From NCBI GenBank assembly GCA_002049455.2, contig KV918994.1, forward strand, positions 60,866 through 124,865: a DNA stretch of 64,000 bases, written 5' to 3'. The notes below the pieces were generated by a model, which was given only the letters and a program-made list of their open reading frames with translations, was not told the DNA's origin and searched no databases. Shown in pieces: positions 1-11,500 of this stretch (position 1 is the stretch's first letter; each line of letters begins with the position of its first letter). Both the position numbers and the translations under genes were made by a program. The DNA is from Porphyra umbilicalis. Taxonomy: Eukaryota > Rhodophyta > Bangiophyceae > Bangiales > Bangiaceae.

Positions 1-38
1 GTGACGCTGTCCATCCAAAGACCATAAGCCGCAGAAGC

Positions 39-809
39 GTGAGCGCCGTAAGCAGCACCGAGTCATTTGACATCCAGGACACGAAATATTTCAGAGTTCA
101 GGAGCGCACGCATGCGATCATGTCAGCCGTTAAAGGATCAGTGGATCAGTCAGCAGACTCCTTGAGGGATGCCCTCCTGTTGTATGGCGTGGCAGACAGA
201 GTTGGGAGCCAGTTGATGCGGTTACATGAAGCCCGGGGTGCCAGAAGCTTTGATATACACCAACACATCATCATTGCTCCATCGCACATTATTAACTACA
301 AACGTAAGTCCCATCTCTTAATAAAAGCGTACGATGCACTCTCTCTGCAGCAGCGAGACAATTTTATGAAGGAAACGCGTCGCAGTGCGAAGCATGTACC
401 CACGCATACTATCCTTCCTTCGTTCGATTTTGGAAAGATTGGTGGAACGACGGTGTATTACCACAATCTAGGGGGTTGCCTCAGAAGGAGGGAAGTAACG
501 GCTGTCTTAGCCGCTCGCGCGACACCCGCAATGGGACTCGAGGTCGGGGAAGTCGGGCCGATCGAAACGCCAAGACATCAAGACACGGTTTACTTGCCGG
601 CGACGACGGTGCCTCCCACCGTCGTCGCCCTTCGTCCTAAAAGGGCGGAAACCGTCAAACGGGCTCAATTTTCCCCTATGGGAATTGACCTGGGCCGTCA
701 CCAACCAATGCAGATAATTCCCTCCATGCATGTCAAGTCCCCCGAGGCGATCATTACAGACGAGGGGGAAAAACCGTCCCGCGCGCAACGCGCTGCACCC
801 GCCGCGTAG
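39..809 (+). CDS. Open frame of unknown function at the left edge
   Basis: An uninterrupted 256-codon frame that begins with GTG, so the true start may lie outside the window or in an upstream exon. I recognise no domain. The first 500 bases are less GC-rich than what follows and the first half has an ordinary amino-acid mix. The last third becomes Arg/Pro-rich, as expected when GC-rich non-coding DNA is translated. It could be one exon of a larger gene, part of a transposon, or chance. Nothing nearby supports a function. Confidence 0.2.
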   Translation: MSAVSSTESFDIQDTKYFRVQERTHAIMSAVKGSVDQSADSLRDALLLYGVADRVGSQLMRLHEARGARSFDIHQHIIIAPSHIINYKRKSHLLIKAYDALSLQQRDNFMKETRRSAKHVPTHTILPSFDFGKIGGTTVYYHNLGGCLRRREVTAVLAARATPAMGLEVGEVGPIETPRHQDTVYLPATTVPPTVVALRPKRAETVKRAQFSPMGIDLGRHQPMQIIPSMHVKSPEAIITDEGEKPSRAQRAAPAA

Positions 810-2354
810 CGCCCGGTCTTCCGTCGCCTGCCGCGCCCTCTCAGGCGCGCCAGCGCCCTCTCGGGCGCGCCAATCCGGCCTCCCGCGGGGCCCGCGTGCC
901 GGGCGCGACGGATCGGGTACGCTCCCCCGGGTGGCCCGAGCCGGGCAGCGAGGCCGCCCCCTCGCCCCGCCCCCCGCGTCGCCGACCCGTCGGCCACCAT
1001 CGCCGCTGGTGTCGCCACCTCACGTCGGGGACCGCGTCCCCCGTCTTCGCCGACGTCCCCGCGGAAGCCCCTTGGCGCATAGGGGGCCCCGTAGTACCAC
1101 AGACGGTGTCAATGTCGGAATACGCAGTCCTGATCACGGTGAGGTGAGTCCCACATTTCTACAGTACCTCGTACACACGAACACGACGTCTCCGCATGCT
1201 GTTGCTTCCCTTGGTGCTCTGTAAGCCCTCTGACAGCTCGCTGCTGAACTGTTTTTTCGTCCAACGTTTTCACTTGACGGAGAGTCAGCCATTAGGGAGC
1301 GGCCAACAGTTGTTGACCGTCAGCGGCTGGGTGAGGGCCTCATGATTCAGCTGCGCCTACTCCTACTTTTAGACGGCAAGTAGAAGCGACCATCTGTTCA
1401 TCGCGTGTTCGAGCTGCTCTATCATACTCTTCCACTAGCGCAGCCTGGGTATGCGAGCTCATATTTGAGAAGCTCCACCATCAAGCCAAGCGCGAAGTGG
1501 AACAGAGCAGCAACAAGAACTCTGCTGAGAATGCACTGCAGCGATGGCGCGAAATAGAGACCTTGTCAAGCGTTTGTCCATGCCTGCAGACAACAGCATT
1601 CCTCCTTCATTGCTGCCCGGAAAATACTGAGAGCCTTATAAATCCGTTGAGTTTCACCAGCTTTCTCCTTCAAAGCGCTACACAGCTGCTATAGTGAACA
1701 CGTGGTGCCCTAGGACAGCGCTGCACGCGATTTCGGCCGCAACACAGAAGTTCTGGCGATCCCACGCAGTCAACGCGGCGGTCATGTTCTGGCGGAAGGC
1801 CCGCCACCCGCAGCGGGCCCTCACAATACGAGAAGGTTCCACTATGTCCATACCTAGCAGGGCGGAGACTTCCAAGAGATTATCCGGCTCCTCTTCAGTC
1901 CGCGACGAAACCGTACACTTCGTCCTGATTCAAACGATCGGGACAATTGATGGCGATGTAGACCTTGCCTATTTTGCTTGGAGAGAGCCAGAGACGGAGC
2001 CTTCTGTCTTGGGGCATCCTGTAGTAGTCAGACGTGGTCCTGAGGCGGGCGTCATTCTCGTACGAGCCGAAAGTGTCAGGATGATGGCGTTTGTACTGCC
2101 GTCCGGGAACAAAGACGTCATGTTTAGTTAGAGGTCAGGTGTCAATTTTAAGGGTTGTTGAGCGTGCGGATGCGGCTGGAGTGGTCAGCCGGCTTGTTTT
2201 GTTATATTTTTTGAAACAAGGAGAGCCTCTTTTACGTCGTGGCCATCGACTTACGCACGGGCACGACAGCCAACAAAGAACGGCCAAACTACTGATCGTC
2301 ACTTGAAAAGAATATAAGAAGCAAAAAGCACTCAAATGCAAACACGCAGCTCAC
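810..2354. other. No recognisable gene; GC-rich then mixed DNA
   Basis: Short frames occur on both strands but none has a recognisable domain or splice structure. About 790-1080 is a very GC-rich block. The rest has ordinary composition. No repeat or RNA gene was seen. Confidence 0.4.
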
Positions 2355-2765
2355 TCATGCCCTTCCTCCACTGCCGTTGCCACCCATAATCATGGGCCAC
2401 TCGAGCAGCAAGTACGCGCGGCCGTTCGGAAGCCGCTGTACAACCAGAGGAGCGTGACACCGGAGAAGACCAGGTTCTTCGTCATGCTGTGCCGCTTGGT
2501 AGAGGGACTCGTCGTATTTCGACAACGCGCAGCGCCAAAGGCATATTGGGGCCCGCGGTCCCGCTCGCGCTCCCAGCTGCTCAATGCACATCGGGCACAC
2601 AACGACAAAGAGCCAGGTGAGGCCCGTTCCGTGACATGGGTCCGTGTTTGTGACGGTGTTTGTGACAAGCGTTGTCGAACGCTGGTTGGCTGAATTCTGC
2701 CACGTGCTAAACTTGACCATGCCGATCCCAGACATGCCTGGCTTGCGCCACTCGGCCGGAGCCAT
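2355..2765 (-). CDS. Possible exon of unknown protein
   Basis: The minus-strand frame here has a balanced amino-acid composition, unlike its surroundings. It includes a hydrophobic stretch followed by a Cys pair (VVVCPMC) and ends in GGNGSGGRA before a stop. The same frame runs on upstream to about 3128, but that part looks non-coding. No family is recognised. It could be a terminal exon. Confidence 0.2.
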   Translation of the reverse strand: MAPAEWRKPGMSGIGMVKFSTWQNSANQRSTTLVTNTVTNTDPCHGTGLTWLFVVVCPMCIEQLGARAGPRAPICLWRCALSKYDESLYQAAQHDEEPGLLRCHAPLVVQRLPNGRAYLLLEWPMIMGGNGSGGRA

Positions 2766-3110
2766 GTGACGAGGCAGGCTGAATGGCCTGCCTGGAGACT
2801 TAGAATCGATCACGGACGTAGTGACGCAAGAGTTTTCCGATGCATTGGCGAGGGAATGGTGTCGAGTGATCTCACCGCACGTCGGCCGAGGCCGCAGCCG
2901 CTGCGCTGCAGTTGGGCGGGTCACACCTTCTCCCAACGCACGCAGCGGTCGGCGCACACAGTCTGCTTTTTCGTATTCGTACGCGGCCACCCCGCTTCCC
3001 GCCACAGCCTGTACGTTCTTTACCTTTTTGTGCTGTGAGGGGACCGGTGACCCGGGCCATCCCGCATCAGACGCCAACCGGAGATGCAGCTGTGTGAGCT
3101 TACGCAGAGG

Positions 3111-3660
3111 GTGCCGTGGTGTGGGCATGGATCGGCAGGTAATGATTTCAGGACCTCAACTCACACACCCCGACGTGGATCCCTCGCTTCACGTTTGCCT
3201 GTTTGCTTGACTGGTTGTTTGAATGCCCCGCCCCACAGGGGTGCAATTGTACAAATGTTTGAGCGGGGTGAGGGTACGTGCCGGTGCTGCGTCGACGAAA
3301 GGGGGGTGCTGAGGTGGTGAGGGGGGCACAATCTGGGGCAGATATGCGGGTGGATGGGACGGACGCACGTTTCATGAGATGGTGCTGTGGTGGGGGCACC
3401 GATCGGTCGGTGATGGTTGTAGAGCATCGACTCAAACCCCCCGAGGTGGCTTACTCGCTTCATGTTTGACTGTTTGCTTGACTGGTCATTTTGCATGCAC
3501 GCCCGACAGGAGTTCAAGTGTACAAATGTTGGAGCGGGTGGCGGGTACGTGCCGGTGCTCCGGCGACGTGAGGGAGACGCTTGTATCGCGAGGGGGGCAA
3601 ATGCGGCGGTGCATATGCGGTTGGAAGAGACCGGGGCACATGCGCAGATGGGTTGCGGGG
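3111..3660. repeat. Imperfect tandem duplication, period about 271 bp
   Basis: Two adjacent units begin near 3111 and 3382. Each carries the same ordered landmarks: GTGCYGTGGTG, GATCGGTCGGT (or a variant), TTTGCTTGACTGGT, TACAAATGTT and GGGTACGTGCCGGTGCT. Point differences and small indels separate them. No gene function is evident. Confidence 0.7.
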
Positions 3661-4371
3661 GGGGGGGGGTGTTCACCGCTGCGGGGGTGAGGTGCACACA
3701 CACCGTGCCAGCTAGGTTTCGTTCCTCGAGTGCGGGCTCTGCCCGAGGTCTTGTTCGACCGACACCCAAATCTCTGTCGGCCGCATTGTGCTTTGTTTTT
3801 CTCTCACAACAGGAATGCATAGCGGACATAAGGCCGTCCACGTTGTACCTGCTTTGCGAAGCTTGTCTTGCCCTGTGCCTTCATTTCGCAGGGGGCAAGC
3901 GCTCATCAGGAGGTGGATCTCATTGCAGGAGCAAGGCGGAGGAGTGGCGAGGCGGGGTTGCGCCACCGCAGGTCAGACATCCGAATCACACACGGACCTG
4001 AGCCGCTGATCTCCATCACCGTTTTCTTGTTTTTGATTTATTTCATCTTATGCTTGTACGTTCGCGCCAGGCCCATGATATCTATCCGCACAGGCACAAG
4101 CTGTCTTCTATGTCAACGCACCGAATGATGCAGTCAGAGTTGCGGAGATCCGCACGTCAATTTGAGCCCGCCCTTTTTCTCCCGCCATCCCGCACGTGTC
4201 GTGCGTGGGGGGTGCGGTTGAGGGGGGTGTGGGGGTTGTGGGCGCACAACGGTTGCGAGTGAGGGGCACCAGCGGCCATAGGGGGAGGGCTGCAGGTGTG
4301 AGACTGCCACCTCGGGCGAAGAGTGCGGGTGCTTGGCCGCAACGTGGGGGGGAGGAGGGGAGGGGGCGGCG
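3661..4371. other. No gene seen upstream of the SAP gene
   Basis: Mixed-composition DNA with a poly-G run near 3657-3669. Only unconvincing short frames are present. The last 180 bases are G-rich and precede a TATA-like site. Confidence 0.4.
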
Positions 4372-4379
4372 TATAAGAG
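4372..4379 (+). promoter_or_regulatory. TATA-like promoter element
   Basis: TATAAGAG sits in a G-rich stretch 128 bases upstream of the ATG at 4500, a plausible spacing for a core promoter plus a short leader. Inferred from position only. Confidence 0.35.
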
Positions 4380-4499
4380 AGCAGCTCCGTGACCATACAG
4401 CTTACCTCACCAACGCACTGTGCCTCACAACGCTCCGTCTCTCTTGTTCCGGTGGTTCAGCCCCGTTTGCACCCCATCCACTCCCCGAACCGTACCACT

Positions 4500-5899
4500 A
4501 TGGACGCCGTCAGGAGTCCCCAAGCCGGTGTCCCTGCCTCCCCCCCCCCCCCCCCGGCTCTACCTCGCACCCAGGTGGCATTTCCCCCGCTGGTGCCGTA
4601 GCAGCTGCGTCGATTCTCCCCGGCAACCAATGCTCCACCAACACGGAGTTTATCTCCAGCAGTGACGCTTTTCGCAAGACACCGCTCTCCAAGCGCACCG
4701 TGCTCGTTCTGCGTGAGGAGTGCACCTCTAATGGCGTATCAAGCCACGGGAAGAAAGAAGACCTCATCGCGCGGCTGCGAGAGTTTCATGCGTCGCAGGC
4801 GGTGGGCGCTTTTGACGAGGCAGGCGCCCCAAGCGGTCCCGTCGCCGTGCCGCCTGGCGCTCAGGCGCCTACGTTTCCTAAGCATGAGTTCGCCCGGCTT
4901 TTCCACGTCATGGCCATGTCGAACATCGCCGAGGGCATCGTCGCCTCGAGAGGTGCGCTCTCCCGGCAGCAGCTTGACGCCGGGGTGGCCAAGCACGACC
5001 AGTGGTCCCTCCTTGTAGCATCCGCGTTCAATAACACGGCAAACGAGTTCGAGACGCCGCAGTCTTTGTTGGCCTATGGCTTCAACCCCAACCCCCACCC
5101 GTTCATCCGGTCTGGAAGCAAACTCAAGGCCAAGTTTGCCGAAGTAAGCTTGGACTTATTTAAACTTACACAGGACTGTACACGACTCCACACATGTGCG
5201 CGCACTTTCACGTGTACACACTGCGACAAATTGCTGACCTTTTGGCATCACTCGCATTTGGTTGGCTGTTCTGCTCTCATGGCATCCGTGCATACTTCTC
5301 ATTGGCTCCCTTGATCACTATCGCACTTACAACAAGGGCGACTCTATTCTTCATTACATGTTGTCATGTATAAGGACAACGCTATTCTAATGAGCTTGGC
5401 TGACAAGAAAATCGATGGGGGTGCTGGGGTGGAGAGTGCCGTTGCCACTGCCGCGTTGCCGGCGGCTGCTCCGGTCTGTCCCGTCGTGTCTGTGCGAACC
5501 CACACCCTGTGAAAGCGGATGGGTCGCGAGCGGAACGATTCTTTGGCGTCGATGGCCGAATCGTAGGCGTCGATGGCCGAGTCTTCGCGTCGACGCGCGG
5601 CCGCCACGATTGTCCGAGAGTTGACGTCGTCACTAAGCGACGCCCGCAAGTCTGGAGCCGCTGACGCAGCCATTGATGCTCTGGAGCAGCAGCTCCTGGA
5701 TTCTATCAGCGAGTGCTCTTTGAAGCGCTCGAGCAAGCGTGCACGGGACGGTGCCGAAATTGAGGTGGGGAAGCAAGGGGGTGGGACGCTGCCTGTGGTG
5801 GACAATGGAACTGCTGCTGCCGACCGCGTCGCCTCTCCCGGAGATACCGACGAGGATGGCAGCGCCGTTGGGCTCCCGCCTCTGGGCGACGATGAGTAG
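4500..5899 (+). pseudogene. SAP plus SANT/Myb-like DNA-binding protein, probable Harbinger accessory gene
   Basis: The likely start is the ATG at 4500 (MDAVRSPQAG). The frame then meets a 16-C run (about 4540-4555). One extra C would join it to the long frame that carries the rest, so this looks like a homopolymer miscall. That frame encodes a SAP motif (LSKRTVLVLREECTSNGV then SSHGKKEDLIARL, about 4687-4782), a fold that binds AT-rich DNA. Next comes a SANT/Myb-like segment (LDAGVAKHDQWSLLVASAFN, FETPQSLLAYGFNP, SGSKLKAKFAE). A donor GTAAGC follows at 5144. Downstream coding (ILMSLADKK, and 5573-5899 with VRELTSSLSDARKSG and an acidic tail) is interrupted by in-frame TGA and TAG between 5500 and 5570 and by an apparent 1-base shift near 5370. 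PIF/Harbinger elements normally carry a SANT/Myb-type second protein. This gene converges on the DDE transposase at 6.1-7.0 kb, which supports that role. Confidence 0.6.
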
Positions 5900-6108
5900 C
5901 CCCACGGTGGTGGAGTCGGCGTCGGCGCGGTGCTGAGTTCTCTGGTGGATGATTTCTCTCTGGATGGTGTGCATGAGGGAGGGAGAGCTTGAGGTGTTGT
6001 CGGCATCGACAGAGAGATGTGTCACAGGTGAGATAGTGTGGAGGACACTTGGTTCTGTCTTGCATAGAACTGGGTCTAGATAAGACACAAGAAAAAGTGG
6101 ATGTGTTC

Positions 6109-6951
6109 TCAAAGCACTGGCACGAGAGAACGAACCCGCCCACTATCCTCTACCTCCTTGGTCATACGCCGGCGCAACTCCGGCCCAATGCCCCGTTGGC
6201 GCAGGTTAGGCTGTTGGGTTGCCCCTCGGCCCTGTTCGACGTGCATTGCTCGGTGGGTGGCTGGCGTGCCGTCCAGCAGCGAGAGCGACCCCTCATCTGT
6301 CCGCCGACAAAGGTTGTGTGGCAAGAACGCCACGTGAATGACCTTGGGCCGCTTGGCAAAGGGCATGCGTAGCGGCTTCCACAAAATGCCCCAGCGCCAC
6401 ACAAGCTGCCCGAAAGCTTACTCAATGTGTAAGCGTGCAGATGACTGATAAAAGTTGTAGGCGTCGCGCCATTCGTCCGCTCCCCCGCCCCCAGGCCACG
6501 GGACAGCAAAAACTTCCGATTCCCGATAGGCCTCGTCGGCGGTAATGCACAAGCACTCGCGAACCATCAAAGCAACCAGTGGACTGCACGGTGCTCTTAG
6601 CTCCTGGCCGAAATCGCTGCAGACCAGTGCAGACGAGTCGTGAGAGGAGCCCGGCGCCTTGCAACTCATCCACAGGAACTCGTAGTTGGAGTCATATATG
6701 GCTTGAACGTTGAATGCAAAGAAGCCCTTACGGCTCCAGTACTCCTTGGGGCACGTCACCTCGGTGGCCGTTGGACGATCTTGCCGCACGACAATGCCGT
6801 CCAGCGCCCCAATCACATTTGTGAGGGGGCTGTCCGAGCGACGTTGGAATCCCGCTGACGTGCGTTGACGCCACGCGGCGTCCCACACCGGCATACTCAT
6901 CTGCAGGTCGGGGGTGCCTAGTACCGCGTCAGTGAATGTCCACACAGCTTC
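6109..6951 (-). pseudogene. PIF/Harbinger DDE transposase, broken
   Basis: This minus-strand frame carries the DDE_Tnp_4 signature of PIF/Harbinger transposases. The first Asp is in NVIGALDGIVVRQDRP. YWSRKGFFAFNVQAIYD and KAPGSSHDSSA follow, then the second Asp in ITADEAYRE, and the catalytic Glu in SSARLHIE. Directly after that Glu a TAA (6418-6420) stops the frame where the family continues, and the same frame goes on with AFGQLVWRWGILWKPL, a typical C-terminal block. The TAA is therefore a nonsense change inside the conserved core, most simply from a CAA or AAA codon. The N-terminal helix-turn-helix expected in the family is not visible. Instead the frame runs straight into the JmjC-like region upstream, separated only by TAG (6952-6954). 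The SAP/SANT gene at 4.5-5.9 kb is its probable partner. Confidence 0.8.
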
Positions 6952-8150
6952 CTAGAATGCTGAGCTGGACACCCCGGTACCGGCACACACGTCGGAACTC
7001 CCACAGTGTGGGCACGCAGCACCGTCCCTTGAGAAGTCTTTGCCAGCGCCATCCTTCCCCTCAGGGAGCGCAAAGGGCTCTCCCGATGGTTTGATGGCAT
7101 TTTCGACGATAACCCGTCGCACAAGCTGGGGAGCCTGGGCAAAGTCCACCGCCGACGACTTCTTGCCACTCCAAGCTGGACTCGCTTTCGTTTTCATGTA
7201 GGAGAGGACGGAGGTGAGGTACTGGGACAGGACGGACACAATGTCACCAAGGTCCTGCTGGAATTCTGTCGGCTCAAGGGCCTCATAGGCAATAGCTTCG
7301 TCGAGCCACCATTTCTCATCAGCCAGCTTCAAGTCACTGGGCACCAGCAACTCCTCAACAGGAATGAGCGTCCCAAGCTTTCCGCGCCAGTGCATGGCGT
7401 GCTCAATCGTATGCACAAGCCAGCCCGTGCACGCGAGGTTCAAGGCCGAGGCCTTATTAACCCCCGCGTTGATACCGTTGTGAGGGACCCCGTAGCCTGT
7501 CACGACAAAGTCCCCAGGCTCCATTTTGTGGAAATCCACACGAAAACCATGATTGAGGAAAAAAGAGGCCGGCCATAAACTAGCCTTGAGCCCCAGGACC
7601 TGCCAGGCTTCCCCCCCTGCGGTTGCGAGAACGCCTGGATCCATGTGCTCAACTCAGACACGTACCATACGAGGAACTTTGCACATGCAAAATGTGGTTC
7701 TTCATTGCGTAGCCCCGGACTGCAAGCACGAGACGGACTGTAGCAGGTCGTTCTCAAGGTGCCAACTGAAGTGGGATCCGGTAGTGCTCATGTACAAAAT
7801 ATTTGTGTTGATGCCTTCGCATTCGGCGGCTTCACCAAGCATGCTGCGATGGTTCAGAGCTCTGAGGTTCTCCAAGCTTTCTGATGGGGGGAATGGAACG
7901 ACTTTCGCAGGGCAGGCGTGGTCGCCCAGACTCCTACCACACCTATCTTCATTTGACGGCGTTAGGTCCGAGACGTAGTACACATCGACTGGTTTGGGCT
8001 TTCCAGGACACATGAACTTCGTCTCGTGGCCACCAGATGTCTTTCCTTTCACTCACGTCACGGTTAGATCATTGACGCAGGCGAGGAACTGCGGCACACC
8101 AAACTCATGGTACTTGTGGCAACAAAGAAGGCGCGAACAAATATCCTGTA
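6952..8150 (-). pseudogene. JmjC (histone demethylase-like) domain, same frame as the Harbinger transposase
   Basis: The minus strand encodes a JmjC fold in order: GINTNILYMSTTGSHFSWHL plus ENDLLQS (about 7740-7800), WYVSELSTW in a shifted frame near 7660, then FFLNHGFRVDF, KMEPGDFVVTGYGVPHNGIN and NKASALNLACTGWLVH (about 7430-7580). The Fe(II) ligands are visible as His-x-Glu in SWHLEN and the distal His in VPHNGIN. A Cys pair (CPHCGSSDVC) lies near the 3' end. Known JmjC proteins are 2-oxoglutarate/Fe(II) oxygenases that demethylate histones. The frame has TGA stops near 8056 and in 7650-7715, where compensating indels seem to have occurred, so this copy is not intact as written. Upstream coding-like sequence (HEFGVPQFLACVNDLTVT, about 8060-8115) ends at a GTGAGT that could be a donor. 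The segments before and after the shifted stretch and the DDE segment all share one frame. Confidence 0.65.
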
Positions 8151-10050
8151 GCAACACTGACAGTACAAAAGAGAGGGACCCAAAGGGTTGACCTACCGAG
8201 AGGACCTAGACGGCGCAAAGGCGCGCCGAGGCTAGGATTCGAGAGGGACGCCAACATTTCTATGGCGAGCAAGGCGGGACGGCGCCGGGCAAGGCCGGCG
8301 CCGTAATAACAAGACGAAAGCATACGAAAAATAGAGACGAAAAAGTATCCCCTGGCCCAAATAGGGGGCGTACCTCGGGAGGGACAGCCGTCTTGTAGGC
8401 CGCATTCCAAAGTACAGAAAGACTGGCGCAAGTCCTGGTTCGGTCATTAGTACTGGAGTTAGCCCCTGCCGAATGCAACCCCCCTCTCGGGCCAAAATCT
8501 GGCGGTCACCCGCCAGCAAGGACGAATGTTGGGCCGCGCGAGTCGTGCAGCCGCGGGGAATCGTCATCGCGCGGGCGCAGCGCGGGGTCATCAGCCGACG
8601 CGGACCGCGTGGGGGCGCGCGCGCGGGCAGCACGCGGCGGGGAGCGGCGGCGTGGCGGACAAACCACGTTGCGGGGACCGGCGGGTGCGGGGTTGAAGAA
8701 CGCGGGGCGCCTGCGACGGCCGGCCACGACGGGGCCGCCAACGCGGTCGTCGGCAGGAGGCGGCACGCGCGGACGCCAACGGCGTGAGCTTTCTGCTGAC
8801 TCGGGCGGATGGCGGCGACCGGGGAAGCGGCGGCGATGGCGTACATCGCGCCTCCCTTACGGAACGCATTGTGGGTGTGAAGTGAGCGGTTGTTGAATGG
8901 ATGCGTTTCTTCATTCGAGAGCGGCCTGAGGCGCGAGGCCAGCAGACTCTTAACCCAACGGTGTGCCTCTCTCGCCACATCCTTCCGGAACACCCCCTGC
9001 CAGCGCAGTGCTCCCCCCATTGGAGGAATCATGCTCGCACCACCCCACTAATCGCGACGCTCATCGAGGAGCCCACGAGCATCTCTCCGAGCTCAGCTCC
9101 AAAGTGAGCTGCCCTCGAGATACAAGTACAAGTAATTACATCACACACAAACAGCAATGCATGCCAATGGCACAGCCAAGCAATCCCATGCCCACTTGAG
9201 TACTCATGGAATTAGTCAGGCAGTCCACGGTCACTCCGACTTACCTGCGCGGGTGTGGGGGGCTGCCTCAACACTCCCTTCAGCACCGCAGAGTCCGCGC
9301 CATTGACGCCTCAGCGCGGTCACAACCCGTCCCGACCAGTGCAGCGTCTCCCGCCATTATCCGCTGTCGAGAAAATGCCGAAGTCGATTTCGAGGTGCCA
9401 GGTGTACTACTTGCAAAATCGACCTCCATCGGAATCACCAAAAATCACCATCGACGTGAAGCAGACGTCGAGGTGAGTACAGCGCACTCGGGCGCGTCTC
9501 AAATGGAGACGATCCGGCGCATTGGCGGCCCGTGAAACGCGGCTCAACGACTGGGCCGAAAATCGGCTTGATCCGAGGGAGCAGGAGGCCTACTGCTTTG
9601 TACCACATTCGACCCAAAATCTACTTGCTCGAAATCGATTCGGGCCCGACCGGCCGACTTGGCCCGAAGCTGGAAAGTTCCAGATGCGGGCCCAAGACCA
9701 CAAAAAAGTCGACTTCACCAAATTCGACTCGACCCGCCGGAGCTGTAGGCCTACAGCTCCCGGCCAAAATCGCCCAAAATCGACTTCGGCCAAATCGAGT
9801 CGGACAATCGCCGCGAACCCGCAGCTGCGCCACTGGTCGGCCCCAGTGGCGCCACAGCGCCCCAGAACGGTCCCAACCGGCCGTCCTTCCAAGCCAACAG
9901 CGCCCAATCGCCGGCCCCAAGCAAGTGGATGGTAGCGCAACCGTCGAGGGCCGTCACCGGTCCGCGGCAAGGTCGACGGAGGTCGCTGCCGCAAATCCGG
10001 GGCTGCGCCACTGGACGCCTCCAGTGGCACCATGGCGCCTCAGCAATCCC
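8151..10050. other. No recognisable gene; short hairpins near 9.8 and 10.0 kb
   Basis: 8.5-8.9 kb is very GC-rich, and the long frames there are composition artefacts. At about 9827-9853 and 10012-10041 two similar hairpins occur, each with the arms GCGCCACTGG and CCAGTGGC. They lie within a direct repeat of roughly 180 bp spacing, next to the copia pol relic. No gene or long terminal repeat could be demonstrated. Confidence 0.4.
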
Positions 10051-11500
10051 TCAACAGGGGGGCGCCAAGCCAGGCGCCAGGGCAGCCGCGCCCAGGTCTT
10101 CACCAACCCCGACGGCAGCCTGGAAAGCCCTGAATTCCGGCGACGGCAGCGGCTTGGCGAGCCCATCCGCCGGCATGTCGGCACTCGGGAGGAAGTAGAA
10201 GGCCACATCCCCATGCGCCTGGTAGTCGCGAACAACGTGGTAGGCGACGTCGACATGATTGGTCCGCCCCGTCGCCTCGGGGATTTTGACAGGCGCCATG
10301 CAGGACTGGTTGTCCTCCCCCATCGCCACAGCCCCACCGTCGACGCTCACAGCCGACAGCAGCTTGCGTAGCCACAGCGCCTTCTTGGTCGCTATTGCGG
10401 CGGCCACGTACTTGGCCTCGGCCGTCGAGGTTGCCACAGTCGTCCGCCGCTTGCTTGCCCACGCAGTCGGCCCGCCATTGCAGGTGAAGACGAAACCGGT
10501 TGTCAACCGACGACCGTCCATGTCGCCGGCCCAATCGGCGTCGACAAATCCATGCAGTGGCTCGCTGCCGCCGTAGAACATCCCCAGGCGAGTCGTTCCG
10601 TGCAGGTATCGCGAAACCCCCTTGGCCGCGCGCATGTTGTCCTCCTCAGGGCAGGACATGAAGCGCAACAGCACCCCCACGGCAAAGGCGATGTCTGGCC
10701 TCGTCGTGGTAGACAAATAAAGGAGGGAGCCAACCAACTCGGCGTAACGGTTGCCTTCCGGCAGAAGGCCCGCCCCTTTCTTGGTCGGCTTGACGCCCGG
10801 CGCCATCGGTGTCTTGTTTGGCGTCGCCTTGTCCATCCGGAACGCCTTCAGCAGCGTGGCGGAGTGCCCCAGGTCGCTCAACGTCAGATTCTTGGCCGCC
10901 CGGTTGCGCATGAACTTCATGCCGATAAAGTCCTTGACCTCCCCCATGTCGCGTACCTCACACTTGCCAGAAGTGAAGCGCTTAATTGCCTCGACTCCGT
11001 CCAACTTCTCGCCCGCCACGATAAGGTCTTCGACATACACGAGGATGAAGACGCGCCCGTGCACGGTGTGGCACCACTCGTAGAGGCACAGTTCCACCTT
11101 GGACCGGACCGCCCCCATCTCCGTGAGGTCTTTGTCAAGCTTGATGTCGCAAAGCCGCCTCGCCTGCTTTGTCCCGTAGAGTGCCAGATTCAGCCGACAC
11201 ATCTCCTCCAGCCCCTTCGGATCGACACCGTCGGGGAGTTTGATGTACATCTCCTTGTCCATCTTGGCGCTGAGGAAGGCTGTCTTGACATCGACATGAT
11301 AAACCCCCCAGTCTGTTGCTGCAGACATAGCCAAGAAAGCCCGAGTCGTAGCCGCGTTGGGCACCGGCGCCATGTCTCATCAAAGCCGCGCCCGGGCACT
11401 TGGTTGAACCCTTGGGCCACGAGTCGGGCCTTGTCCCGCGTCATCTTGCCCTCTGCGTCGTTCTTTGTTGAATGGGATTCAGCAACTCCCCAGGACCAGT
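10051..11500 (-). pseudogene. Ty1/copia retrotransposon pol fragment (RT and RNase H)
   Basis: The minus strand encodes the reverse transcriptase core of a copia element: KARLVAQGFNQVPGRGFDET, then after a 1-base shift at about 11372 VPNAATTRAFLAMSAATDWG and VYHVDVKTAFLSAKMDKEMY, and SLLYLSTTTRPDIAFAVG. The RNase H follows (FVDADWAGDMDGRRLTTGF, WASKRRTTVATSTAEAKYV). The catalytic box that should read YVDD is YVED (about 11026-11037), a Glu for the first Asp. Integrase, protease and gag are absent upstream on this strand. The C-terminal part runs into unrelated sequence before the stop at 10051. This is a decayed, truncated copy. The family call is firm. Confidence 0.9.

Noticed and set aside
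8390-8470. A possible structured RNA (GTTCGGTC and GGAGTTAGCCCC motifs) or tRNA
   Set aside because: No acceptor stem or complete A- and B-box pair could be formed; no snRNA or 5S signature.
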